A stretch of DNA of 64,000 nucleotides from Agrobacterium pusense (GTDB lineage: Bacteria; Pseudomonadota; Alphaproteobacteria; Rhizobiales; Rhizobiaceae). Both the position numbers and the translations under genes were made by a program. The stretch is taken from assembly GCF_900102105.1 (NCBI RefSeq), contig NZ_FNBB01000002.1, forward strand, positions 558,001 through 622,000. The letters run 5' to 3'. Numbering within the stretch: the stretch's first letter is position 1; each line of letters starts with the position of its first letter. Below are positions 1 through 6,682 of the stretch, one piece after another. Below the pieces are notes generated by a model that did not search any database, was not told the origin of the DNA, and was given only the letters and a program-made list of their open reading frames with translations.

Positions 1-372
1 TGCGCGGTTCAGTTGCCAGTGCGGGATATTTGAAACGTGGCCGCAGTAGTTGCACTTGGCCACGACAATCTCCCAATTTCGAATTTCCTTCACTCTAACG
101 GCCGGCGGCGTCGCTTGTTTCAATGCATCGATCTGACTGCCGGCGCGCGCGTGGTAATGAAGCATGCAGCGGCCTGAAAAGCCTTCCATCGGCCTGGCGC
201 ATTTGATCACTTCTTGGGAAATGTGTCGCAGCATCGTCGGCATCGACAGATCGCCAAATTCGATCATGAGCTCGGCCGAACTAATGAATTTCAGGAGCTC
301 GCATTCCTCACATATGACGCCGACAGGCTCGCCGCCGTAGTCCGAAAGCAGATAAGCTCCTTCACCTGGCAT
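1..372 (-). CDS. Prophage zinc-ribbon-like protein, C-terminal end outside the window
   Basis: This leftward frame stays open for 124 codons from an ATG at 370-372 to the window edge, so its C-terminus is missing. It has two CxxC knuckles, C21-E-E-C24 and C107-N-Y-C110, plus single cysteines at 58 and 69 and histidines at 72 and 74, which suggests metal binding. The start overlaps the stop of the upstream 66-residue gene by about ten bases, which fits translational coupling in a small leftward operon. No strong ribosome binding site is visible, so the start is uncertain. I do not recognise the family. Zinc-ribbon proteins of this size are common in phages, where they bind nucleic acid or proteins, but no specific function can be given. 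Confidence 0.55.
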   Translation of the reverse strand, partial: MPGEGAYLLSDYGGEPVGVICEECELLKFISSAELMIEFGDLSMPTMLRHISQEVIKCARPMEGFSGRCMLHYHARAGSQIDALKQATPPAVRVKEIRNWEIVVAKCNYCGHVSNIPHWQLNRA

Positions 373-562
373 TTCTGTCGGCGTCCGGCTTCCATCCTCT
401 CGTGAAGCCGGTTCCCATCGCTGCGGTCGCCAGCGCAAGCTGCAGCCGCAAGTGCTGGATGTCTTCCATCAGCGTCTCGATAGCGGCACGGCTATCGCCG
501 TCATGCCATGCAATGATGTGGTCAACCGGATCGGCTTGCGGTTCTCTTGAATTTGGGCGCAC
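362..562 (-). CDS. Small prophage protein of unknown function (66 aa)
   Basis: The second gene of the leftward operon. It starts at GTG with an AGAGGA ribosome binding site about eight bases upstream and overlaps the following zinc-ribbon gene. Residues from about 15 to 50 are helical in character, with acidic residues and regularly spaced leucines, which suggests a small helical or coiled domain. I have the impression of similar short hypothetical proteins in rhizobial phages but cannot assign a function. The frame on the opposite strand (402-590) is less convincing because it lacks a ribosome binding site and consistent neighbours. Confidence 0.5.
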   Translation of the reverse strand: MRPNSREPQADPVDHIIAWHDGDSRAAIETLMEDIQHLRLQLALATAAMGTGFTRGWKPDADRNAR

Positions 563-566
563 AGGA

Positions 567-770
567 CTATCCTCTGGTGGTGTCTGCTAGTCGTTCAAGC
601 TTCCAGCCGCATGCAGGCGGGCTAGCGAAAAGCTTCGCTGCCCGCTGATCCAGCTTTGCTGCAGCGGCGATTTTAGCGTGGGCAAAGGTCGGCGCGCGCA
701 CTGTTACGATCCAGCGCCCAGCCTGAAATCTGTACTGTTTCATTGCTTGTGTTTGCATCTTGTGGGACAT
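567..770 (-). CDS. Small basic prophage protein (67 aa)
   Basis: The first gene of the leftward operon, directly below the promoter at 780-807. The protein is rich in Lys, Arg and Ala (for example KIAAAAKLDQRAAKLF) with no motif I recognise. The start is uncertain: the ATG at 770 lies only about ten bases below the predicted -10 element, so translation may begin at the in-frame ATG at 758 or 743. It is followed after four bases by the next gene, which supports a real operon. Confidence 0.45.
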   Translation of the reverse strand: MSHKMQTQAMKQYRFQAGRWIVTVRAPTFAHAKIAAAAKLDQRAAKLFASPPACGWKLERLADTTRG

Positions 771-779
771 GATGTTCTT

Positions 780-807
780 ATTATGTTCTCATATTCGAAA
801 GAGTCAA
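780..807 (-). promoter_or_regulatory. Predicted sigma-70 promoter of the leftward prophage operon
   Basis: Read on the minus strand, TTGACT (802-807) is followed after 16 bases by CATAAT (780-785). This is close to the housekeeping consensus and sits just upstream of the first leftward gene. The very short predicted leader could mean leaderless translation or a start further inside the gene. Confidence 0.45.
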
Positions 808-833
808 TTGGGATTCTGAGTCGGTCGCAGATC

Positions 834-860
834 TTGACAAATTTGTAAAAACAGTATAGC
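834..860 (+). promoter_or_regulatory. Predicted promoter for the protease gene
   Basis: TTGACA at 834-839 is followed after 15 bases by TATAGC at 855-860. The -35 hexamer is perfect but the spacer is short. With the promoter at 780-807 it makes a divergent pair in about 80 bases, typical of a phage control region. Confidence 0.35.
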
Positions 861-883
861 TTGATTGTCGGCCTCACCAGCCG

Positions 884-900
884 CTCGGCAACCAACCGAG
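884..900 (+). promoter_or_regulatory. Leader hairpin, copy 1 of 3 (upstream of the protease)
   Basis: The stem CTCGG (884-888) pairs with CCGAG (896-900) around the seven-base loop CAACCAA. It is followed by ACCACCACA and, later, the ribosome binding site of the gene at 943. The loop and the ACCACCACA string recur at 1610-1630 and 3217-3237 with different but still paired stems. Confidence 0.5.
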
Positions 901-942
901 ACCACCACATTGGCGCACGGTCGCCAGAAAGAGGGGATAATC

Positions 943-1602
943 ATGCTTAGACGATTCCTGCGGCGTATTGTGTCGCCAAGCGCATTCCTCGTTGCTTTAT
1001 TCCTCGTCATCGCCGCGACCTCTGCGGCCGCCTACGCGCTCCTTCCTCCACCAACTTCTACCGCAACCGAAACGGCCACCGTTAAGATCCAACTCGAAAA
1101 CGGACACGGTTCCGGAGTTCATATCGGCGACGGCTTCATAGTCACTGCTGCGCACGTCGTCGGCGACGCGAAGGAAGTCCAGTTGAAAGCGAAGGGTGGC
1201 GCTCTTCGCAAAGCCGATGTCCTTTGGGTCAACAAGGCCAATGACATTGCACTGCTGCGCACGTCGTCGGACGGTCTCGGTATCGCAAAATTGGCCTGTC
1301 ACAGTGTGAAGGTTGGCGATCCTATCGCTGCTTACGGCAATCCCCTGAAAATCGAGTTCGTTGCCGCCTACGGGAAGATCGCCGGAGAGCCACGCGAAAC
1401 AGGTCCGTGGAAATCGGTCTATGTGACAGACATAACAACTGTGATGGGCCAATCAGGCGGGCCTGTCTATGGCGACAACGGCGACTTGATCGGCATCACC
1501 GTCGGCGTCATGGCCGCACCTATTGGCTTCTCAGGCTCGCTGGTTGGCTATGGCTATGTCGTGCCTTCGACTGCGGTTTGTGAATTGTTGGCGCGTAAGT
1601 GA
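943..1602 (+). CDS. Membrane-anchored trypsin-like serine protease
   Basis: A 219-residue S1-type (trypsin/DegP-like fold) protease. The catalytic triad is readable: H71 in TAAH, D101 in NDIALL and S171 in GQSGGP. Residues about 14-34 form one hydrophobic segment, either an uncleaved signal anchor or a signal peptide, so the catalytic domain should face the periplasm. The start at 943 has an AGAGGGG site just upstream; an in-frame ATG at 865 would prepend an unrelated 26-residue stretch and cover the leader hairpin. There is no PDZ domain, so this is not a full DegP. It lies 52 bases upstream of the metallophosphatase gene and probably forms a pair with it. Phage-encoded periplasmic proteases could serve virion processing, superinfection exclusion or surface modification; which applies here is not visible. 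Confidence 0.8.
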   Translation: MLRRFLRRIVSPSAFLVALFLVIAATSAAAYALLPPPTSTATETATVKIQLENGHGSGVHIGDGFIVTAAHVVGDAKEVQLKAKGGALRKADVLWVNKANDIALLRTSSDGLGIAKLACHSVKVGDPIAAYGNPLKIEFVAAYGKIAGEPRETGPWKSVYVTDITTVMGQSGGPVYGDNGDLIGITVGVMAAPIGFSGSLVGYGYVVPSTAVCELLARK

Positions 1603-1609
1603 AATCATC

Positions 1610-1630
1610 AGGCCGCCCACCAAGCGGCCT
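1610..1630 (+). promoter_or_regulatory. Leader hairpin, copy 2 of 3 (protease-metallophosphatase gap)
   Basis: Seven base pairs, AGGCCGC with GCGGCCT, close the loop CCACCAA. The string TCACCACCACA follows, then the GAGGAG ribosome binding site of the metallophosphatase. No T-run follows, so it is not an ordinary intrinsic terminator. Confidence 0.55.
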
Positions 1631-1654
1631 TCACCACCACATCGAGGAGACTGC

Positions 1655-2890
1655 ATGCCTCTACCCATAGAAGAACTACGCCGGAGAGCCGATGCCTACA
1701 AAGAGCACGGCACGCTCGTGAAGGCTGCCGCCGTGCTTGGCATCGGCAAGTCCGCTCTTGCCGAGAGCATCAAACGCGCCGCCGAAGCTGGCCTTCTTGG
1801 CACGGAGCCTGTCCTTCCTGGCTTTCGCATAAGCCGTATCAGCAACACTCCGAGCGGCACGTTCATCCAGCAGACGCCGGAACGGGGCGAGAAGTTCGCG
1901 GTGCCGACTGGCCACGTCGTCAAAGGTGTGTCTGCCCTCGTTGATGCTGAGGGGCGCGTTATCCAGCAGTGGCAGAAGACGGCGGTGGAGCGCTCACCAG
2001 TCGATATCGCCGCCGTCCTCAAAGAAGCGTTCCGTGATGTTCAGCCCGCCGAACCTATCACCGCGCCGACGCACGTCTATGACGATCTGCTGACGCTGAC
2101 GCCTCTTGCGGACTGGCATATCGGTCTTTTCTCGTGGCATCGCGAGACTGATACCAATTGGGATCTGAAAATTGCGGAGAGCGTCATCGGCTCCGCGATT
2201 GAAGACTTAATCGCGCGCTCACTCCCGTCAGGTAATGCAATTGTGCTGGGCGGTGGTGATCTGCTCCATTCGGACAATAACGAGAACAAGACGGCGCGAT
2301 CTGGAAACGTCCTACAGGTCGACGGGCGTTACCAGAAGGTGCTGATGACTGCGTGCCGTCTGGTCGTACGCTCGATAGATGCCAGCCTTAAACGGCACGG
2401 CCATGTCACTGTGCGCATCTTGCCTGGCAACCATGATGAGCATGCGTCCGTTGCGGTCGCATACTTTCTGCTTGCTTGGTATCGCAATGAGCCGAGAGTA
2501 ACCGTTGACGTAGATCCGTCGCTGTTCTTCTGGTTTCGTTTCGGCAAGGTGATGATCGGCGCCACGCATGGCCACACGGTCAAGCTAAAGGACATGGCAA
2601 GCATTATGGCTCACCGTCGCGCCGAAGACTGGGGCGCAACTCGCCATCGCTTCGTCCACGGCTTCCACATTCATCACTCGAGCAAGTTTGCGTCCGAGGG
2701 CGGCGGGGTTATTTCGGAATCGCACCAAACACCAACGCCCCAGGATGCTTGGCATTTCGGTTCTGGCTTCCTGTCCGGCCGGTCTATGCAGTCGATCAGC
2801 TACCACAAGGAGTACGGCGAAGTATCACGCGTTCGCGTGGCGATGATGGATGCAGCCAACGACAATGAGCCAGCGAGAGCGGCGGCTTAG
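1655..2890 (+). CDS. HTH-metallophosphatase prophage protein
   Basis: A 411-residue protein. Residues about 5-40 resemble a helix-turn-helix (KAAAVLGIGKSALAESIKR). The rest is a calcineurin-like metallophosphatase with its metal-binding motifs in order: DWH, GGGD, GNHDEH, THGH and a final HIHH in place of the usual GHxH. It should bind two divalent metals and cleave a phosphoester or phosphodiester; the substrate is unknown. The start at 1655 follows a clear GAGGAGA site; the frame is open upstream to 1523 but that part overlaps the protease. Similar proteins occur in rhizobial phages and prophages. The C-terminus, AANDNEPARAAA, resembles a tmRNA degradation tag. The gene meets a leftward gene tail to tail with a 4-base overlap. 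Confidence 0.75.
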   Translation: MPLPIEELRRRADAYKEHGTLVKAAAVLGIGKSALAESIKRAAEAGLLGTEPVLPGFRISRISNTPSGTFIQQTPERGEKFAVPTGHVVKGVSALVDAEGRVIQQWQKTAVERSPVDIAAVLKEAFRDVQPAEPITAPTHVYDDLLTLTPLADWHIGLFSWHRETDTNWDLKIAESVIGSAIEDLIARSLPSGNAIVLGGGDLLHSDNNENKTARSGNVLQVDGRYQKVLMTACRLVVRSIDASLKRHGHVTVRILPGNHDEHASVAVAYFLLAWYRNEPRVTVDVDPSLFFWFRFGKVMIGATHGHTVKLKDMASIMAHRRAEDWGATRHRFVHGFHIHHSSKFASEGGGVISESHQTPTPQDAWHFGSGFLSGRSMQSISYHKEYGEVSRVRVAMMDAANDNEPARAAA

Positions 2891-3147
2891 TCCCAATATT
2901 TTGGCGTCGGCGCTAGCAATTCACCATCATGCAAAAACCACTGCGCAGGGTAACTTACCGTTCCTCGTAAATGCAGATTGTGGTCGAAGCACTGCGCATA
3001 TCCAAGGATGGACGCCATCTGATTAATCCTACCCTCCTCTGAATATAGACCGGCTGTCCTGCCGGTCGGGTAGAAGCCAGGCCGTAGGACGGACGTGTCG
3101 TCGGTAAAGATGACGTCCTTAAAGTGTGCGTGTCGATACTCTTGCAA
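2887..3147 (-). CDS. Orphan leftward gene of unknown function (86 aa), TTG start
   Basis: This frame fills the otherwise empty gap between the metallophosphatase and the MazG-like gene. It starts at TTG with an AAAGGAAG site about seven bases upstream and ends overlapping the metallophosphatase stop. The composition looks protein-like, rich in aromatic residues and histidine with few low-complexity runs. I recognise no domain. It is transcribed away from the dyad operator at 3173-3200, so it could encode a small regulator or a lysogeny-related protein, but that is inference from position only. Confidence 0.45.
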   Translation of the reverse strand: MQEYRHAHFKDVIFTDDTSVLRPGFYPTGRTAGLYSEEGRINQMASILGYAQCFDHNLHLRGTVSYPAQWFLHDGELLAPTPKYWD

Positions 3148-3172
3148 AACTACTTCCTTTGTTAGCGATTCA

Positions 3173-3200
3173 GTATCGAAACGTTATCACATAACGATAC
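3173..3200. promoter_or_regulatory. Nested dyad, candidate phage operator
   Basis: Two inverted repeats share one centre. The inner one is CGTTAT-CAC-ATAACG (3182-3196); the outer arms are GTATCG (3173-3178) and CGATAC (3195-3200). The dyad lies between the leftward gene starting at 3147 and the rightward operon starting at 3267, where a repressor or activator would act on both. Confidence 0.45.
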
Positions 3201-3216
3201 CCTAGTAAAATCAACC

Positions 3217-3237
3217 CCGCCAGGCACCAACTGGCGG
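3217..3237 (+). promoter_or_regulatory. Leader hairpin, copy 3 of 3 (upstream of the nucleotide cassette)
   Basis: CCGCCAG pairs with CTGGCGG (7 bp) around the loop GCACCAA, followed by TCAACCACCACA and a GAGGAG ribosome binding site before the ATG at 3267. Stem length, loop length and flanks match copy 2, although the stem bases differ and compensate each other. Confidence 0.55.
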
Positions 3238-3266
3238 TCAACCACCACACCACTGAGGAGATAGAA

Positions 3267-3737
3267 ATGAGCACCAGAGACAACATCTCTCAAATGTACC
3301 GCAATCCCGCCGTCCGTGAGGCAATGCTTGCTGAGGCCAACGACAACAAGCCTCATGCTCATGCCGCAGCCATCAACCTCTTCGCCGCCGACTGCCACGC
3401 AGCAAGCCGGAGAGCAGGCTGGTACACGGACCTCGCCACAGGCAAGGCGCTGGACCGCAACGTGCCTGAAATGCTTTGCCTGATCCACAGCGAGATCAGT
3501 GAAGCGATGGAAGGCTACCGTAAGTCAAAGCCAGGCAAGGTGCTGATGGACGACAAGCTGCCGCACCGGCCTATGGCTGAAGTTGAGCTGGCCGACGCCA
3601 TGATCCGGATCGGCGATCTGGCGGCATTCCTCGGCTTCGATCTCGGCGGTGCCATCGTCGAGAAGATGTCATTCAATGCCAACCGCCCTGACCACAAGAT
3701 TGAGAACCGGCTTAAAGCTGGCGGGAAGGCGTTTTGA
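3267..3737 (+). CDS. MazG-like nucleotide pyrophosphohydrolase
   Basis: A 156-residue protein. The central region has the acidic metal-binding pattern of the all-alpha NTP pyrophosphatase (MazG/dUTPase) group: EISEAMEGYR, then ELADAMIRIGD about 40 residues later. Such enzymes hydrolyse nucleoside triphosphates to monophosphates and pyrophosphate; host MazG also lowers (p)ppGpp. Residues 24-27 are ANDN, a motif shared with three neighbours. It is the first gene of a nine-gene rightward operon behind the operator and a leader hairpin. The start has a GAGGAG site. The exact substrate cannot be told from sequence. Confidence 0.7.
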   Translation: MSTRDNISQMYRNPAVREAMLAEANDNKPHAHAAAINLFAADCHAASRRAGWYTDLATGKALDRNVPEMLCLIHSEISEAMEGYRKSKPGKVLMDDKLPHRPMAEVELADAMIRIGDLAAFLGFDLGGAIVEKMSFNANRPDHKIENRLKAGGKAF

Positions 3738-4612
3738 TGTTGATGCGAAGAGAACAAGCCGTACCGGCAGAACTCGCCACCACCACCTTCGGCTCGCTCG
3801 AAAAGTACATTGCGGCCAATGACAACGTGCCACCAACGATAGCTGGCGTCCGCGTTACCAATGAGGGACGACGATCTGCCGTATTCTCTGACGGGACGGA
3901 AAGATATGCGGATGGCGGATACGTCAAGCCATCCGATATTCGACCAATCGTCAACCGCGACTATGTGATTTCTCGTGACGATTTGGATCGGCTTAATTCT
4001 GCTGCCCGTCCTCTGTCCTCAGACAACGGACAGTACATCGGACTTACCCGCAACCAGCCTGCCGAAGTGGACCGCACCGGCGACTTCATGCAGACCTTCA
4101 CCGGCCGCAAATACTGGACGATGGACCCGAGACCGCACGAAGTCCACATCGAGGACATCGCGCATTCGCTTGGCCTGCAATGCCGATACGCTGGTCACTG
4201 CATCAAGTTCTACAGCGTCGCCGAACATTCAGTTCTGATTGCCCGTCACCTTGCAGCCAAGCACGCGCCGGAGGTGGCTTTGGCTGGCCTTCTGCACGAT
4301 GCCCCTGAAGCATACTGCGTGGACATCCCGCGCCCACTCAAGCCGTACCTGACGAACTACCGTGCGATCGAGCAAGACAACTGGCTGGCTATCGCGGCGC
4401 GGTTTGGTTTGCCGAAAGAGTTGCCGCGCGAGGTTCACGACGCCGATAACAGCATCATCGCCGACGAGCTGGTCAACCTGCGTGAGATGCCGTGGCACGC
4501 GCGGTACGCCGGAAAAGAGTTGGGCGTGAAGCTGCGGTATTGGTCGCCGGAGGAAGCGGAGCTCGAATTCTTGGCGACGTTTGATGCGCTGATGGCTGGG
4601 AGGGCGGCGTGA
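3737..4612 (+). CDS. HD-domain phosphohydrolase (YfbR-like) with N-terminal extension
   Basis: A 291-residue protein. The C-terminal part, from about residue 130, carries HD-superfamily ligands: the histidine in AEHSVLIARHL and the HD pair in LLHDAPEAY, with a later acidic helix (HDADNSIIADE). This matches the YfbR-like 5'-deoxynucleotidase/phage HD hydrolase type, which dephosphorylates dNMPs. The first 100 or so residues form an extension of unknown role containing AANDN at residues 26-30. The ATG at 3737 overlaps the MazG-like stop in TGATG; a TTG at 3734 and an ATG at 3743 are alternatives. Confidence 0.7.
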   Translation: MLMRREQAVPAELATTTFGSLEKYIAANDNVPPTIAGVRVTNEGRRSAVFSDGTERYADGGYVKPSDIRPIVNRDYVISRDDLDRLNSAARPLSSDNGQYIGLTRNQPAEVDRTGDFMQTFTGRKYWTMDPRPHEVHIEDIAHSLGLQCRYAGHCIKFYSVAEHSVLIARHLAAKHAPEVALAGLLHDAPEAYCVDIPRPLKPYLTNYRAIEQDNWLAIAARFGLPKELPREVHDADNSIIADELVNLREMPWHARYAGKELGVKLRYWSPEEAELEFLATFDALMAGRAA

Positions 4613-4854
4613 AGATTAAGCAGATCGCATCCAGCCTCGCCGTCGCCGTCATCATCCCGGCCATCTGGTTCGGCCCGACTGCTCTCGTGGCTTGGGAGCT
4701 AAACAACCAAGCCGAGTTCTGGCGGGTCAACTACGAGTACCGCAAGGACAAGTACGACTACTATTTCGACGGGGCCAATTCGAGAGGCCTCCTAGATATC
4801 TGCCCGAACGAGGACGGCAAGCCGGACGTGCGGTTCAAGGAGGACTGCCGATGA
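4609..4854 (+). CDS. Small prophage membrane protein (81 aa)
   Basis: It starts at GTG, overlapping the HD gene stop by four bases. Residues about 8-30 are a transmembrane segment or signal peptide, followed by a polar Tyr- and Asp-rich tail with two cysteines. No family recognised. Tight coupling to its neighbours on both sides supports it as a gene. Confidence 0.55.
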   Translation: MKIKQIASSLAVAVIIPAIWFGPTALVAWELNNQAEFWRVNYEYRKDKYDYYFDGANSRGLLDICPNEDGKPDVRFKEDCR

Positions 4855-5285
4855 CCCAGTATGTTCTGTTGAAACGAGACCTCTACGAGTGCCCAGGCCA
4901 TCAAGGCTACACCGGCATTCGAGACAAGGCGGGCCGGTGGCTCGCCGAGGAGTTCGCAGGCCACAGCATTCCTATCAAGGAGAAGTACACGCCGAAGGAA
5001 CGCGAGCACTATGCCATTCCGCTCGATGCGGCGCCCGAGTTCACCAATGAGTGCTTCCACGATCTTTCTCTCGCGCACCTGCGGGGGAAGGTCGAGCGAT
5101 TGCAGGAGGCGCTTACGCCGAGCGGAGCGACCAAAGCCGCGTACATCGGAGAGTTCAGTTTTGGCATCGATGACCGCGACGAGGACGGCGATGAGTGTAC
5201 CCGCACGGTCGTCGTGCCGTGGACGACCGTAAAGGAGATCATGAGCGCGATTCGTGAGCGGGCGGAAATGAAGGAGGCGGCGTGA
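4851..5285 (+). CDS. Prophage protein of unknown function (144 aa)
   Basis: The ATG overlaps the preceding stop in ATGA. The N-terminal half is rich in aromatic and charged residues; the middle has a strongly acidic stretch (DDRDEDGDE) and the C-terminus a helix (EIMSAIRERAEMKEA). I see no catalytic motif. The open frame extends upstream to 4692, but that part overlaps the membrane-protein gene in another frame, so the coupled start is preferred. Confidence 0.55.
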   Translation: MTQYVLLKRDLYECPGHQGYTGIRDKAGRWLAEEFAGHSIPIKEKYTPKEREHYAIPLDAAPEFTNECFHDLSLAHLRGKVERLQEALTPSGATKAAYIGEFSFGIDDRDEDGDECTRTVVVPWTTVKEIMSAIRERAEMKEAA

Positions 5286-5521
5286 CTATAGCGACAGATA
5301 TTGAGCGAACAGCAACAGATGATTTGGATGCAGACATCGAGCGAGCTTTGTGTGTGCGCGACAACGCAACATACGTGATCAAGAATATGTTGCGCAGCAA
5401 GCACGAGGGTATCACGACGGCTACCGTTCGACGCCGCCTTATAGCTTTGGTGAAGAAAGGAACTGTGGTGAGGAAAGACAATCCTTATAGCGACAAGCAC
5501 CACCACTGGGGCCTTGCATGA
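5282..5521 (+). CDS. Small winged-helix-like prophage protein (79 aa)
   Basis: GTG start overlapping the previous stop by four bases. Residues about 30-75 (VIKNMLRSK, TTATVRRRLIALVKKGTVVRK) look like a compact winged helix, with a recognition helix followed by a two-strand wing ending in HHHWGL. A role in DNA binding, for example regulating the operon, is plausible but unproven. Confidence 0.5.
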   Translation: MTIATDIERTATDDLDADIERALCVRDNATYVIKNMLRSKHEGITTATVRRRLIALVKKGTVVRKDNPYSDKHHHWGLA

Positions 5522-5796
5522 CCATCCAACCCGGCGACGAAGTCGTCTGCATCGACGACACCACCCTTCCAGAGCAATACCTCGGCATTCGTGCCGGGGA
5601 AGTATACACGGCAACGTGGGTTGGCATGTGCCGCACGTATATCGGTGGCGACTACGCTGGCATCAGGCTGGCAGGCGTGAACCGCGGAGTGTGCCCGCAG
5701 TTCGGCGACGAGGATCCACCGTTTGCGCTGCGCCGGTTCAAGCCGGTTGTGAATCCTTCGGTCGATGGCAAGAAGAAGATTGAGGAGACGGTATGA
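5518..5796 (+). CDS. Small prophage protein, SH3-like beta-barrel candidate (92 aa)
   Basis: ATG start overlapping the previous stop. The N-terminus (PGDEVVCIDD, LRAGEVYTATWVG-like spacing) resembles small phage proteins with an SH3-like barrel that describe a 'current and expected value' layout; this is a structural guess. No catalytic residues can be assigned. It is coupled to the next gene by a four-base overlap. Confidence 0.5.
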   Translation: MTIQPGDEVVCIDDTTLPEQYLGIRAGEVYTATWVGMCRTYIGGDYAGIRLAGVNRGVCPQFGDEDPPFALRRFKPVVNPSVDGKKKIEETV

Positions 5797-6218
5797 GCGA
5801 CCTAGATACAGCGATCAAATTCGCAGTTGACGCCCATGAGGGGCAGACTGACAAGGCAGGGCAGCCATACATCCTGCATCCGCTGCGCGTCATGCTCGCG
5901 CAAGATAATGAGCTAGCTCGCATCGTCGGGGTTCTGCATGACGTCGTTGAGGACAGTGGCGTAGGCCATGGCGATATCTTGGCGATCTTCGGCGAAGAGG
6001 TGCATGCGGCGGTTTACGCGATCTCTCGTCAGGAAGGTGAGGACTACTTCGATTTCGTGCGGCGCGCGATCTCAAACCCGATCGCGCGACAGGTGAAGAT
6101 TGCGGACCTGCGCGACAACATGGATGTTTCGCGCGCGCTGCCCGACGACGAGAAGAACCGGGCGCGCCTTGAGAAATACCGCAAGGCTATGGCGATCATC
6201 GAGGAGGCTGGCGAATGA
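5793..6218 (+). CDS. RelA/SpoT-type HD phosphohydrolase domain protein
   Basis: A 141-residue stand-alone HD domain. It carries the hallmark series of the (p)ppGpp hydrolase (MESH1/SpoT HD) group: AHEGQTDKAGQPYILHPLRV at residues about 14-33, VLHDVVEDS near residue 47, and VKIADLRDN near residue 101. Known relatives hydrolyse (p)ppGpp or NADPH with Mn2+. There is no synthetase domain, so the expected action is removal of alarmone. In a prophage this could keep nucleotide synthesis running during starvation or blunt alarmone-based defence; the role is inferred. It overlaps both neighbours by four bases. Confidence 0.72.
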   Translation: MSDLDTAIKFAVDAHEGQTDKAGQPYILHPLRVMLAQDNELARIVGVLHDVVEDSGVGHGDILAIFGEEVHAAVYAISRQEGEDYFDFVRRAISNPIARQVKIADLRDNMDVSRALPDDEKNRARLEKYRKAMAIIEEAGE

Positions 6219-6682
6219 CAATCACATCCAAAGACACCGGCTGCCTCACAGCCGTACCGGCGAATGACAACGCCATGGTGCCGGCAGAGCTTGTGCCGCT
6301 GGCTGAAGCCATAGGCAAGCTGCCATCATCCAATCCAAAGCGCGCTTTTGGTGTGAAGAAGCCGTCGGCTCAGTTCATCCCGCCTGTCGCCGTCATCGAA
6401 GAAAGCGTCGTCATGGCGCTCGGTGCTACAAAATACGGTGCGTTCAACTGGCAAGATGATCCCGTGGACGCCACCACCTACTACAGCGCAGCGATTCGCC
6501 ACTTGCTGCAATGGTTCTCGGGAGAAGATATCGACCCAGAGAGCGGCGCTTCTCACCTGGCGCACGTTCGCGCCTGCATGGGCATTCTGATTGATGCCAA
6601 GGCGGCAGGAACGCTGATCGATGACCGGCCAAAGTGTGCGTCGGCGAGTGAGGCTGTCGAGCGATTGAAGGTGGCGGCGTGA
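6215..6682 (+). CDS. dATP/dGTP diphosphohydrolase-like phage protein
   Basis: A 155-residue protein that resembles the phage dATP/dGTP diphosphohydrolase group. Signature segments are LGATKYGAFNWQDD, the histidine in YYSAAIRHLLQWFSGEDID, and SHLAHVRACMGILIDA. Family members remove dNTPs or act in modified-base pathways; the substrate here is unknown. Residues 16-19 are ANDN. ATG start overlaps the upstream stop, and the gene overlaps the next by four bases. Confidence 0.65.
   Translation: MTITSKDTGCLTAVPANDNAMVPAELVPLAEAIGKLPSSNPKRAFGVKKPSAQFIPPVAVIEESVVMALGATKYGAFNWQDDPVDATTYYSAAIRHLLQWFSGEDIDPESGASHLAHVRACMGILIDAKAAGTLIDDRPKCASASEAVERLKVAA

Noticed and set aside
804-1010. Minus-strand frame of 68 codons overlapping the protease start
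   Set aside because: It covers the rightward promoter and leader hairpin and lacks a start signal.
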